NCBI GenBank assembly: GCA_018400395.1
Contig: JAGYMN010000001.1
Coordinates: 1 to 64,000, forward strand
Source of the DNA: Actinomycetota bacterium
GTDB taxonomy: Bacteria; Actinomycetota; Humimicrobiia; Humimicrobiales; Humimicrobiaceae
Length of the DNA: 64,000 nucleotides
Reading direction: 5' to 3'
The notes below the pieces were generated by a model. It made no database searches. It saw only the letters and a list, made by a program, of their open reading frames with translations, and was not told the origin of the DNA. The translations under genes were made by a program, and so were the position numbers. Of the stretch, positions 1 through 9,600 are shown piece by piece (positions within the stretch are counted from its first letter, which is position 1; each line of letters opens with the position of its first letter).

Positions 1-2146
1 GCAGCAGCGATGCAGAGGCATGTCCAAAATCCACTACTACTTTTAATGCATCGTAAAAGAGCTCGTCTTCTTCGATATTCTTTTCCCCTGCCTGGCTGAT
101 CTTTTTGGAAATATCTATATTGTATTCTGGTTCTTTTTCCCCTTTTATATATCTGGTTATCATCTCTATTTCATGGGTTGTGACAAAGCTTCCCTGTATT
201 CTCTCAGGTTTGTTCAAATAATATGGAAGATAAAGCATGTCTCCCCTTCCTATTAGCTTATCCGCACCGGAACAATCAAGTATAACCCTTGAGTCAATAT
301 TTGAAGTAACCATAAATGCTATCCTTGAGGGTATGTTTGCCTTTATTAAACCTGTTATTATATTAACCGATGGCCTCTGTGTGGCTATAACAAGATGCAT
401 ACCTACAGCTCTCCCCATCTGTGCTATCCTGCATATGCTGTCTTCGACTTCAGAAGCAGCAATCATCATAAGATCTGCAAGCTCATCTATGAATATGATT
501 ATGTATGGAAGAGGTTTGGATCCATTCTCTTTATCTTTATTTTTTACTGCATCTTTATTATATTCTGCCAGGGATTTATAATTCCTTTCAACAAGAACCC
601 TGAATCTTTTCTCCATTTCTTCTACTGCCCATTGAAGCGCTGATGCAGCTTTCTTTGGATTTATGACAACCGGTGACAACAGGTGTGGGATCCCATTGTA
701 TATACTCAGCTCTACCATCTTGGGATCTATCATTATAAATTTTACTTCACCCGGCCTGACCTTCATCAGGAGTGATATGATTATGCTGTTTAGACAGGAG
801 CTTTTACCTGAATTTGTAGCACCGGCTATCAAAACATGGGGCATCTCCACTATATTCATATATATTATTTCACCCGAAAGATTTTTTCCAAGAGGTACGC
901 TCAGAAGCTGATCCTCTATTTCTTCATTTTCTGGTATTGAGAATATATCACCCAGGGTAACAATGCTTCTTATCTGGTTTGGTACTTCCAATCCTATTGC
1001 AGACTTACCGGGAATAGGCGCCAGTATTCTAAGGTCTGCTGAGCCAAGCGCTACACAGAAGTCATCTTCCAGACTTAGAAGGCGCTGTACCTTTACACCC
1101 GGTGAGAGACTTATTTCATACATTGTTACCGAGGGACCACGAATCACCCTATTAATTTTTGCAGAAAGATTAAAATCATCGAATAATTTATTTAATATGC
1201 TTACTCTTTCCTTTATACTTTTTTTAAATAATTTTGTCGGTAAATTAGTGGATTTTTTTAGCAGATTTACTGGAGGCATGCGGTAATTCTCATCATCACT
1301 TTCTTCCTTCATTATAGGCATCCTCAACTGCTTTTCGCTGCCCGTTAACTTATTACTATCGAGTAACCTTTTTCCGTCTTTATTCATTCCTGTACTATCT
1401 ATAAGTTCCGGTACCTTCGGGGGTCTTTCTTTATCACTTTTACCTATCGCTATTTGCGATTCCTTCTTATACCTGTCATTGACTTCAACACCGGGCAAAC
1501 CTCTTTTTTCTCTGCCTTTTTCACCCATTACTTCCTTTTTGCCAAATACTTCACCAAAAATCCTAAAATCTATATTCTTTGCAAAAAAAGCTAACTTTTT
1601 ACCTATGTCTATAATGGATACTCTGGTTATTACAAGAATTGATATTATAATAAGGACTGAAAGTACAGATATTGCTCCGACCCTTCCGAAAAGTCTTAAA
1701 AGACCATAAAATATTCCGGCTCCTGCCAGACCTCCTCTATTGCTTATAAGGATATCGTCAAATACATTTTCATTTCTTAAACTGCTGGATATTATCCCTA
1801 TAAGTGAAAAGAAAAACAGAAAAAATCCAATTCCAAACCTTACTGAAAGAAGCTTTACTTTTTTTATAAAGAAACTTATGCCCCAGGCCAGCAGCAGAAA
1901 TGGTATCACGTACTTACCAATCCCGAAGATATAAGATAAGAATTCGTTTACTCTCTTATTTATATAACCTGAGTCTCCCGGGATAAAAATACTTATTAGC
2001 ATCAGGATAGAGAGTAAAATAACAAATATTCCGTATATCTCTACCCTCCCGCTAACCAGACCGGGGTTATTTTTAACTCCGGTTTCCCTGCGGGATTTTG
2101 CCTTTCTCTTTACTGATGATTTACGGCTGCTTTTCTTTCGGGTCAT
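1..2146 (-). CDS. ftsK: DNA translocase FtsK/SpoIIIE (C-terminus cut by window edge)
   Basis: Membrane-anchored hexameric ATPase that pumps DNA at the division septum and helps resolve chromosome dimers. About 715 codons are readable from ATG 2146 down to the window edge. After a Lys/Arg-rich start come four or so hydrophobic segments (about residues 30-165), a charged linker, and the motor domain. The motor has Walker A GATNSGKSS near residue 440, Walker B FIDELADLM near 552, and the family signature around ATQRPSVNIITG near 587. The last part of the motor and the DNA-reading gamma domain lie outside the window. It follows rnj by 26 bases, the usual rnj-ftsK order. The fold call is firm; dimer-resolution activity is family knowledge. 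Confidence 0.96.
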   Translation of the reverse strand, partial: MTRKKSSRKSSVKRKAKSRRETGVKNNPGLVSGRVEIYGIFVILLSILMLISIFIPGDSGYINKRVNEFLSYIFGIGKYVIPFLLLAWGISFFIKKVKLLSVRFGIGFFLFFFSLIGIISSSLRNENVFDDILISNRGGLAGAGIFYGLLRLFGRVGAISVLSVLIIISILVITRVSIIDIGKKLAFFAKNIDFRIFGEVFGKKEVMGEKGREKRGLPGVEVNDRYKKESQIAIGKSDKERPPKVPELIDSTGMNKDGKRLLDSNKLTGSEKQLRMPIMKEESDDENYRMPPVNLLKKSTNLPTKLFKKSIKERVSILNKLFDDFNLSAKINRVIRGPSVTMYEISLSPGVKVQRLLSLEDDFCVALGSADLRILAPIPGKSAIGLEVPNQIRSIVTLGDIFSIPENEEIEDQLLSVPLGKNLSGEIIYMNIVEMPHVLIAGATNSGKSSCLNSIIISLLMKVRPGEVKFIMIDPKMVELSIYNGIPHLLSPVVINPKKAASALQWAVEEMEKRFRVLVERNYKSLAEYNKDAVKNKDKENGSKPLPYIIIFIDELADLMMIAASEVEDSICRIAQMGRAVGMHLVIATQRPSVNIITGLIKANIPSRIAFMVTSNIDSRVILDCSGADKLIGRGDMLYLPYYLNKPERIQGSFVTTHEIEMITRYIKGEKEPEYNIDISKKISQAGEKNIEEDELFYDALKVVVDFGHASASLL

Positions 2147-2172
2147 AATTAACCTAAAATAATGGTTAAATA

Positions 2173-3837
2173 TTACTTCACCAGTGCTTTTACCTCTATT
2201 ATAGGTCTTATCCTGGCATTTTTAAAAAAATATTTTTCAAATTTATCGATAATATAATCTTCTATCCTGTTTTTAACCAGTATATTTTTTTCGAAACATT
2301 TATTAACAGAATCAAGAATTATATCTCTGCCTTCATCTAATATTTCATTGATATTATCAATATATATTATCCCTTTCAATTTATAGTCAGGTCCCATTAT
2401 TATTTTCTTCCTGCTTAAATCGATAGCCAGTGCAATAAATATCACTCCATTATTTGAAAGTATCTTCCTGTCCCTTAAAACCATATCTTCTATATTTCCC
2501 ATACCTATACCGTCAACATAAACGTTTTTAGGCTGTATGTTACCTGATATCCTGCACATATTTATATTCATCTTTACTATATCTCCATTCTGGACAATGA
2601 GTATATTATCATTTTTTATTCCCATAGACCTTGCAATTTGTGCATTCTGTATTTTATGTTTGTTTTCACCGTGCACCGGTATAAAATAGGTAGGATTGGC
2701 CAGGCTTATCATCATCTTTATTTCTTCTCTGGCAGCATGGCCTGATACGTGGACGCCTGCTATGGATTCATAAAATACATCAGCCCCCTGTTTTATTAGC
2801 ATATTTATTGTGTTTGATATTGCTTTTTCATTTCCGGGTATGGGAGATGCTGATATTATTACCATATCACCTTTCATAATAGTAACCCTTCGATGCTCAT
2901 CCATTGCCATCTTATTCAATGCTGCAAGCGGTTCTCCCTGGGTTCCGGTTGATAGAACGACTATTTCATTAATCGGGAAATCGTCTATTCTGCTAATGGG
3001 TATTATAATATTTTCTGGTATCTTCAAATAACCCAGTTCGCCTGCTATCTTCATGCTTTTAAGCATCGATTTGCCTGAAACCGCCACTTTCTTGCCCATT
3101 TTTGCTGATACATCCAGTACCTGCTGTATCCTGTGAATATGAGATGAAAAAGTAGCTACTATTATTCTTTTTTCAGCCTTTTCAAATTTATCCATAAGTG
3201 TTTTGCCAACATCCCTCTCGGGAAGCGTATATCCTTCTTCTTCAGCATTTGTGCTGTCACATAATAATGCCAGCACTCCTTCTTCTCCCGCTCTTGCTAT
3301 TTTATGGATCTCTGTGTGGACATTATCTATTGGATAATGATCAAATTTAAAATCTCCTGAATGTACTATTGTCCCTATATCTGTTTTAATTATTAGTCCA
3401 ACCCCATCAGGTATGCTGTGATTTACCCTGAAGAATTCTATAAAAAAACTACCTATTGATAGACCCCTCGCCGGGTCTATCTCCCTGTATTCAATTTCAT
3501 CAGAGTCTGCAAGACCGTTAAGTTTTATTTTGGTAAGCCCGAGAGTAAGTTTCGTCCCATATATTGGTGCCCTGATCTTTTTAAATAAAAATGGCAGCGC
3601 TCCTATATGATCTTCGTGCCCGTGTGTTAATATTATTGCTTTAAGTTTTCCTGAATTTTTTAAAACATAAGAAAAATCAGGTATTAGAAAGTCAATCCCG
3701 GGAGTATCTTCATCCGGGAACATCAGACCACAATCTATGACAATCATCTGATTTTCCTTCTCGACAACAGTCATATTTTTTCCAATTCCGCTGACTCCTC
3801 CCAGAGGTATCAGTTTTAGACTCTTCCTTTTTGCCAT
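2173..3837 (-). CDS. rnj: Ribonuclease J
   Basis: Metallo-beta-lactamase/beta-CASP ribonuclease with 5'-3' exo- and endonuclease activity, a main RNA-decay enzyme in bacteria lacking RNase E. The protein has 554 residues, the normal family length. The zinc motif HGHEDH lies at residues 72-77, followed by NHSIPDG, the HSGDFKFD motif, a beta-CASP segment with SGHAAREE, and FIPVHGE. The C-terminal domain is complete. The gene sits between dapB and ftsK, as in Actinobacteria, except that dapA, often found here, is absent. Start is ATG 3837. J1 versus J2 subtype cannot be told from one copy. Confidence 0.96.
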   Translation of the reverse strand: MAKRKSLKLIPLGGVSGIGKNMTVVEKENQMIVIDCGLMFPDEDTPGIDFLIPDFSYVLKNSGKLKAIILTHGHEDHIGALPFLFKKIRAPIYGTKLTLGLTKIKLNGLADSDEIEYREIDPARGLSIGSFFIEFFRVNHSIPDGVGLIIKTDIGTIVHSGDFKFDHYPIDNVHTEIHKIARAGEEGVLALLCDSTNAEEEGYTLPERDVGKTLMDKFEKAEKRIIVATFSSHIHRIQQVLDVSAKMGKKVAVSGKSMLKSMKIAGELGYLKIPENIIIPISRIDDFPINEIVVLSTGTQGEPLAALNKMAMDEHRRVTIMKGDMVIISASPIPGNEKAISNTINMLIKQGADVFYESIAGVHVSGHAAREEIKMMISLANPTYFIPVHGENKHKIQNAQIARSMGIKNDNILIVQNGDIVKMNINMCRISGNIQPKNVYVDGIGMGNIEDMVLRDRKILSNNGVIFIALAIDLSRKKIIMGPDYKLKGIIYIDNINEILDEGRDIILDSVNKCFEKNILVKNRIEDYIIDKFEKYFFKNARIRPIIEVKALVK

Positions 3838-3905
3838 ATTCTTATAGATTTTATATTATCTATTAACTTCCCTTACATTATTTACTGATTATAAAAAATT
3901 ATTTA

Positions 3906-4706
3906 TCACTTTAATTCTATTAGTTTGTCCAATCCGTATGTAAAATTTGACAGTCTGTCTATATTACTTACTGCCATAATGACTCCAGGATAAAATGATG
4001 ACCTGTCAATACTGTCATGTCTTATTAAGAGAGTCTGCCCTCTTGCACCAAATATTACACTCTGATGTGCTACCAGGCCGGGAAGTCTTACGCTATGAAT
4101 ATTTATTCCTTCGTAATACCCACCCCTGCTGCCTTCGATATTTTCTTTTTCATTACTTTTAAGCCTCTTTTTATTAAATATTATCTTTTTTGAGATAATA
4201 TCCGCAGTAGCAATGGATGTGCCCGATGGAGAATCCTGCTTTTTATCATGATGCATCTCAATTATCTCGCAATTATCAAAATAACCTGCAATCATCTCTG
4301 ATAATTTCATCATTATAACAGCACCAATTGCAAAATTTGGTACAATAAATACTCTGGAGTTTGATTTAGCAGCCATCTTTTCTATTCTTTTCAGAAAATC
4401 TCTCTGAAGGCCCGATGTTCCTACAATAATATCTATACTATTTTCAATTGCCCATGTAATGGATTTTGCGGCTATATCTGCTGCAGTAAAATCTATTATT
4501 AGATCCGGGTTTTTTTTCTTAATCTCATCATAGGAATCAGTTACACTGAAATCCGTCTTTTCGATACCCAGGATTTTTCCTGCATTTAGTCCTGTACTGC
4601 GCTTATCGAATCCTGCAACAAGTTTTATATCTTCTTCCTTAACCAATTCTTTCGATATAGCTTTTCCCATTTTACCGCATATTCCAAAAATGGCTATCCT
4701 TTTCAT
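3906..4706 (-). CDS. dapB: 4-hydroxy-tetrahydrodipicolinate reductase
   Basis: NAD(P)H-dependent enzyme of the lysine and meso-diaminopimelate pathway, which feeds peptidoglycan synthesis. It has 266 residues. The N-terminal nucleotide-binding loop reads FGICGKMG (residues 7-14), where many relatives have R for the first K. The substrate-site motif MHHDKKQDSPSGTS is at 151-164, carrying the catalytic His pair and Lys. The ATG overlaps the stop of the upstream M16 protease (ATGA), so translation is probably coupled. No dapA lies next to it. Confidence 0.95.
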   Translation of the reverse strand: MKRIAIFGICGKMGKAISKELVKEEDIKLVAGFDKRSTGLNAGKILGIEKTDFSVTDSYDEIKKKNPDLIIDFTAADIAAKSITWAIENSIDIIVGTSGLQRDFLKRIEKMAAKSNSRVFIVPNFAIGAVIMMKLSEMIAGYFDNCEIIEMHHDKKQDSPSGTSIATADIISKKIIFNKKRLKSNEKENIEGSRGGYYEGINIHSVRLPGLVAHQSVIFGARGQTLLIRHDSIDRSSFYPGVIMAVSNIDRLSNFTYGLDKLIELK

Positions 4707-5983
4707 ATTTTTAAGCCTTTCATATTTTTACCAATCATAACTGTATTGAAATTATCGGGTAAGAAATATTTTTCAACAACCCTGTTTATGTCAGATACTT
4801 TTATCTTATCTATTTTCTTTAATATCTGGTCGATAGTCAAAACCTTTTTATCGAATAACAAAGACTTCCCGAGCCTGAACATTCTGGAGCTTATATCTTC
4901 AACTCCAAGGACTATGTTCCCTTTAATATTTTCCCTTGCTATTTCCATTTCTTCACTGGATATACCCTTTTTCCTTATATTCTCTATTTCTTCATTTATT
5001 AACATAAGAATCTTATTCATATTTCCTGCTGAGGAGGCAGAATAAATAAATAAGAGACCGGTATCACTGTAATTTACATTATTTGCTGATATGTTATACG
5101 CCAGCCCTTCTTCTTCCCGTATTTTCTGAAAAAGCCGGCTGCTCATACTGCCTCCTAAAAGACTTACGAATAAAGTAAGCGGATAACGGTCGCTATTGCT
5201 TCTTCCACATCCCGGACCTCCTATACACATATGCACTGCCTTGCTCTTCCCGTAATGAATCTTCCTGCTTCCAACGGTCCTTGAAGGCCATTTTATTTCA
5301 ACCGATTCAATGCCATGACTGTGATATTTTGATTTATCAGAGGCCTCTTTTACCATTTTAACAAGGCTGTTATGTTCTACATTCCCTGCTGCAGAAATTA
5401 CCATGTCATTTAAACCAAATTTTTTAGAAAAATAGGAACTTACTTCTTTTTTATTTATTTTTCTCAGAGTTTTTTTTGAACCCATTATAGGCAGTGATAA
5501 TGAATGCCCATTGAATACCTCAGAAAAAAAATGGTTTAATAGTATTTCCGATGGGCTATCTTCCATCATTTTTATTTCTTCAGTTATTACTCTTTTTTCA
5601 GTTTCAATATGTTCGGAAAAAAAAGATGGATTACATATGATATCAAGAAGGAGATCCATGCATCCGGTTAGATTTTCGTCTATAAAATCTGCATATACAC
5701 AGCAGTATTCTTTATCAGTAAAAGCATTAAATTCAGCACCCATGGCATCAAATTCAACAGCAATATCTTTATAACTTCTGTTATTTGTGCCTTTGAATAT
5801 TAAATGTTCAATCAGATGTGTTATTCCGTTATTTTTACTGTTTTCATCTCTGGAGCCGGCTTGTACCCAGAAACCAAGCGATATTGATCTAAAATACGGA
5901 ATGCTTTCACTAATTATCCTTATTCCGTTACTCAGCTCGGTAATCTTATAATTATCAAAACTACTGCTTCTTTTTATTGCTAT
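4703..5983 (-). CDS. M16 family zinc peptidase (pitrilysin/MPP type, YmxG-like), start uncertain
   Basis: Zinc peptidase of the mitochondrial-processing-peptidase family. Homologues commonly follow pnp, but their substrates are poorly known. The inverted zinc motif HLIEH is plainly coded at about 5804-5818, with the downstream Glu in VITEEIKM and a C-terminal M16 half containing GGSMSSRLFQKIREEEG. The frame is open from the stop at 6040, but it contains no ATG, GTG or TTG ahead of HxxEH. The first ATG (5743) lies after the zinc motif and would give a dead fragment. I place the start provisionally at ATA 5983, after a GGAG; ATA 6010 and an ATT are alternatives. About 426 residues. It overlaps dapB by four bases. 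Confidence 0.85.
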   Translation of the reverse strand: MAIKRSSSFDNYKITELSNGIRIISESIPYFRSISLGFWVQAGSRDENSKNNGITHLIEHLIFKGTNNRSYKDIAVEFDAMGAEFNAFTDKEYCCVYADFIDENLTGCMDLLLDIICNPSFFSEHIETEKRVITEEIKMMEDSPSEILLNHFFSEVFNGHSLSLPIMGSKKTLRKINKKEVSSYFSKKFGLNDMVISAAGNVEHNSLVKMVKEASDKSKYHSHGIESVEIKWPSRTVGSRKIHYGKSKAVHMCIGGPGCGRSNSDRYPLTLFVSLLGGSMSSRLFQKIREEEGLAYNISANNVNYSDTGLLFIYSASSAGNMNKILMLINEEIENIRKKGISSEEMEIARENIKGNIVLGVEDISSRMFRLGKSLLFDKKVLTIDQILKKIDKIKVSDINRVVEKYFLPDNFNTVMIGKNMKGLKI

Positions 5984-6011
5984 CTTGCTATCAACTCCAA
6001 ACTGCTTTATA

Positions 6012-8156
6012 TTACTGGATGTCGGTTCTCTCCAGGCTTATCTTCCTGCTCCTGGGATCTATGTTTGCTACTCTTACAGAAATCCTGTCCCCCATTTTCA
6101 GATAATCCTCAACGCTATTAATCCTTGTTTTTGCAACTTTTGATATATGAAGCAGTCCATCTGTTCCGGGTATAAGATTTATAAAAGCACCGTAGGATGT
6201 TATACCTACTACCGTTCCCAAAAATTCTTCGCCCACCTTTATATCTTCAGGAGATTTTATCATGTTTTCTATTTTTTTCCTTGCCATCTTTATAGCTTCG
6301 TCATCAGGAGATGTAATTGATATCATGCCTTCACCATTAAAATCCGTAACATCAATTTCATCAAGATCGAATTCTTCTTTCAAACCTTTTATATTTTTCC
6401 CGCCCGGGCCTATAATATCACCAATCTTATCCTTTGGAATCTTAAAGGTAGTAATTTTAGGTGCTGCCTGCGAGAGTGAAGGTCTTGGTTCCGATATTGT
6501 CTCAAGCATCCTGTTAAGTATGAAGATTCTCCCTTCCCTGGCTTTTTCCAGGGCTTTTTTCATTATATCAAGGTTTATTCCTTTTATTTTTATATCCATC
6601 TGAAGTGCTGTAATACCCTTTGAAGTACCTGCTACCTTAAAATCCATATCTCCATAAGAATCTTCAATTCCCTGAATATCTGTTAGTATTTCAAATTTAT
6701 CTTCCTCTTTTATAAGCCCCATTGCAATACCTGAAACAGGACTCCTAAGAGGCACTCCTGCATCCATTAAAGCAAGCGTGCTGCCGCAAACACTGGCCAT
6801 TGATGTTGAACCGTTTGAACTTAATATCTCTGATACCATTCTTAATGCATATGGAAAATCTTCTTCATCAGGAATCATCGGCTTAAGTGCTTTTTCGGCC
6901 AGTGAACCGTGCCCTATTTCCCTCCTCTTTGGTCCCCTCAGAGGCCAGGTCTCCCCTGTACTGAATGGAGGGAAGTTGTAATGGTGCATATATCTTTTAA
7001 ATTCATCTCCGCCAAGACTGTCAAGCCTCTGAACTTCTCTTATGGAACCAAGAGCAAGAATTGTCAGGGCCTGGGTTTTGCCTCTTGTAAAAAGACCTGT
7101 CCCATGAGTAGTCTCAGGGAAAAGGCCTACTTCGCAGGATATCTTTCTTATTTCCGAAGTTTTCCTTCCATCAGGTCTTATTCCCTTCTTAAGTATCATA
7201 TCCCTTACAAGTTCTTTTTCAATGATATCAAAACTTATATTTATGCTCTCTCTTTCATCAGGAAATTCCTTTAACAGCTCTTCCAGTATATCTTCTTTTA
7301 TCTGCAATGTTCTTTCCTTCAGAAAATCACCCATATCTTCCTGTATGATGTTTGATTTTCCGGGATCCTTCGATAATTCTTCAACCTCGGCAAGCACTTT
7401 CTTCATCCTGTCCAGTGTCAGTACTTCTGTTTTCTTTTTTACCTCTTCATTAACCTCAAAACGGAATACCTCGGATTTTTCTTTTCCAACTTCTTTCTTA
7501 AATTCTTTCTGGAGTTCCGCAATCCTCTTTATTTCAATATGTGCTTTTTCTATTGCTTCAATAACTAATTCCTCAGAAGCTTCTTTACCGGAAGCTTCCA
7601 CCATCAATATCGCATTATCAGTACCAGCAACTACTATATCCAGTATACTTTTTTTTAGCTCTTCATATGTAGGATTTACAATCCATTCCCCGTTAATATT
7701 CCCCATCCTTACTGCACCTACAGGTTCTTCAAAAGGTATATCTGATATATACAGCGACATTGAAGCTCCATTTAATACTGAAATATCGTAAAGATTAATC
7801 TTATCTACTGAAAGCACGGTTGCAATTATTTGAACCTCATTTCTTATATCCCTATCAAAGAGAGGTCTCAACGGTCTGTCCGTAAGTCGCGAGATGAGAA
7901 TTGCTTTGTCAGAGGCTCTTCCTTCTCTTCTAAAAAACCCGCCGGGTATCTTACCGGCTGCATACATTCTTTCCTCTACGTCTACCGTAAGCGGAAAGAA
8001 ATCAAGGTTTTCTGATGGTTCACGGCTCATTACTGCTGTTACGAGCACACCATTGCCTGCATATTTGACAAGAACAGAATTTGCCCTGTTTGCCATTTTA
8101 CCGGTGGAAAATTCCATATCCTTTCCACCTAAATTTATTTTACATTTAGCTTCCAT
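6012..8156 (-). CDS. pnp: Polyribonucleotide nucleotidyltransferase (PNPase)
   Basis: Phosphorolytic 3'-5' exoribonuclease forming a trimeric ring; also a degradosome-type partner of other RNases. The protein has 714 residues in the standard order: RNase PH-like core 1, an all-alpha linker, core 2 (motif FPPFSTGETWP and FKVAGTSKGITALQMDIK), a KH domain (DIIGPGGKNIKGL, about 575-590) and an S1 domain at the C-terminus. It follows rpsO by 70 bases, the classic rpsO-pnp pair. The nearest Shine-Dalgarno (AAGGAG) is about 14 bases from ATG 8156, rather far. Confidence 0.97.
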   Translation of the reverse strand: MEAKCKINLGGKDMEFSTGKMANRANSVLVKYAGNGVLVTAVMSREPSENLDFFPLTVDVEERMYAAGKIPGGFFRREGRASDKAILISRLTDRPLRPLFDRDIRNEVQIIATVLSVDKINLYDISVLNGASMSLYISDIPFEEPVGAVRMGNINGEWIVNPTYEELKKSILDIVVAGTDNAILMVEASGKEASEELVIEAIEKAHIEIKRIAELQKEFKKEVGKEKSEVFRFEVNEEVKKKTEVLTLDRMKKVLAEVEELSKDPGKSNIIQEDMGDFLKERTLQIKEDILEELLKEFPDERESINISFDIIEKELVRDMILKKGIRPDGRKTSEIRKISCEVGLFPETTHGTGLFTRGKTQALTILALGSIREVQRLDSLGGDEFKRYMHHYNFPPFSTGETWPLRGPKRREIGHGSLAEKALKPMIPDEEDFPYALRMVSEILSSNGSTSMASVCGSTLALMDAGVPLRSPVSGIAMGLIKEEDKFEILTDIQGIEDSYGDMDFKVAGTSKGITALQMDIKIKGINLDIMKKALEKAREGRIFILNRMLETISEPRPSLSQAAPKITTFKIPKDKIGDIIGPGGKNIKGLKEEFDLDEIDVTDFNGEGMISITSPDDEAIKMARKKIENMIKSPEDIKVGEEFLGTVVGITSYGAFINLIPGTDGLLHISKVAKTRINSVEDYLKMGDRISVRVANIDPRSRKISLERTDIQ

Positions 8157-8226
8157 ATTACAACATCAAACTCCTTAAATCTTAAATATAAATGAATTGA
8201 AAAAATGAAGCCGGAATGAAGAGTGG

Positions 8227-8496
8227 TTATTTCCTTAATCCCAGTTCCTTGATAAGCTTTTTATATTTTGAAATCTCACGATTTTTCAAATACTGAAGAA
8301 GCCTCTTTCTCTTCCCTACCATCATTACCAGACCCCTTCTTGAATGATTATCTTTCTTATTAGCCTTCAGATGCTCATTGAGTTTATTTATCCTGCTGGT
8401 CAGTATTGCAATCTGGACTTCCGTAGAGCCTGTATCCATTTCATGCGTTTTAAAATTTTCTATAATCTTCTGTTTTTCTTCTTTTACTAGTGTCAA
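8227..8496 (-). CDS. rpsO: 30S ribosomal protein S15
   Basis: Primary 16S rRNA-binding protein of the small-subunit platform. I start it at TTG 8496, giving 89 residues, the family length. A GTG at 8508 in the same frame is part of the Shine-Dalgarno AAGGAGGTG itself and would add four residues foreign to the family. Recognisable segments include [13 protein letters not shown], the NHSRRGL loop and the KRLLQYL helix. It heads rpsO-pnp. The initiation region GGAGGT-ATATCGGATTGA is nearly repeated at rpsP. Confidence 0.96.
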   Translation of the reverse strand: MTLVKEEKQKIIENFKTHEMDTGSTEVQIAILTSRINKLNEHLKANKKDNHSRRGLVMMVGKRKRLLQYLKNREISKYKKLIKELGLRK

Positions 8497-8530
8497 TCCG
8501 ATATTCACCTCCTTGAATAATCCGTCCTAT

Positions 8531-8559
8531 AATTTATCACAAGTACTTTATAATTACAA
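8531..8559 (-). promoter_or_regulatory. Probable sigma-70-type promoter of rpsO-pnp
   Basis: On the minus strand, TTGTAA (8554-8559) and TAAATT (8531-8536) are 17 bases apart. A TG one base before the -10 makes it extended (TGATAAATT). The transcript would begin about 30 bases before the TTG start of rpsO. Moderate match only. Confidence 0.5.
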
Positions 8560-8599
8560 TTGAATCAATTCCGTTTATTTCATAATTGATTATCTTCTA

Positions 8600-9544
8600 C
8601 TATGCCCTGAAAAATATTTCTGCATCAGAAATATCCTTTTTTATCTGTTCTACCAGCTTCGTACTGTTTTTAAATTTTACTTCTCTTCTCAACTTTTTTA
8701 GAAAAGTTACCTTTATTTCCTTATCATATAAACAGCCTTCGAAATCAAGCAGGTGGCTTTCTACTACTTTTTTCTCCCCTCCAAATGTAGGATTTTTTCC
8801 AACATTAATTAATCCTTTAAGGTTCTTAATGCCATCATCTTTAATTGATACTCTACCAAAATATACACCATCTCCTGGGACTATAAGCTTTTCGGGTAAA
8901 TCAATATTTGCAGTGGGAAATCCAAGTTTCCTTCCCCTGCCCGTTCCCCTAACAACTCTTCCTTTAACATAAGGTTCTCTTCCAAGAAGTTCATTTATCC
9001 TTTCAATATTACCTTCCTGATAATACTTCCTGATGACAGTGCTTGATATCACCTCACCCCTGCTCTTTACCAGGCTTACTTCATTTATAATAGCTCCCTG
9101 GCTGCCCATATAATCTTTTAAAAATGCCGTATCTCCTCCGGCATCCTTACCAAATCTGAAACCCTGACCTATAAAAAGTCCTTTTATATAAAATAATCCT
9201 TTTAATATATCATCACAGAATACTTTTGGGCTAAGATTTAAAAAATCCATTCCAATTTCTGCAGTTACTATTGCTTCTATTCCCAGTTTTTTTATTATTC
9301 TTATTTTTTCCTCATAGGGAAGAATCAACTCTTTATATATTCTGCTTTTAATGATATTTATTGGAGGTCTGTCAAATGTAAGTGCCACGCTCGTTCCTCC
9401 ATTTTCCAATGCTCTTTCACAGCACATTTTTATTATTTTCTGGTGTCCCCTGTGCACTCCGTCAAAAAAGCCTATCACCATCAGTGTATGGGCATCTTTG
9501 AATTGATCTTTTTTTATATCTTTTAATTTAAAAATTCTGGCCAA
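8600..9544 (-). CDS. ribF: Bifunctional riboflavin kinase / FAD synthetase
   Basis: Converts riboflavin to FMN and then FAD. The 314 residues show the N-terminal adenylyltransferase domain with GFFDGVHRGHQ (25-35, the HxGH nucleotide-binding motif) and a C-terminal kinase domain with GRGRKLGFPTANI near 200-215 and a GVYFGRV segment. The start is TTG 9544 after AGGAAG. It lies between truB and rpsO, the usual place. Confidence 0.96.
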   Translation of the reverse strand: MARIFKLKDIKKDQFKDAHTLMVIGFFDGVHRGHQKIIKMCCERALENGGTSVALTFDRPPINIIKSRIYKELILPYEEKIRIIKKLGIEAIVTAEIGMDFLNLSPKVFCDDILKGLFYIKGLFIGQGFRFGKDAGGDTAFLKDYMGSQGAIINEVSLVKSRGEVISSTVIRKYYQEGNIERINELLGREPYVKGRVVRGTGRGRKLGFPTANIDLPEKLIVPGDGVYFGRVSIKDDGIKNLKGLINVGKNPTFGGEKKVVESHLLDFEGCLYDKEIKVTFLKKLRREVKFKNSTKLVEQIKKDISDAEIFFRA

Positions 9545-9600
9545 AAACTTCCTTTTTGGATATCTACATAAAATTTAAACTATTTGATTTTAATTAATTA

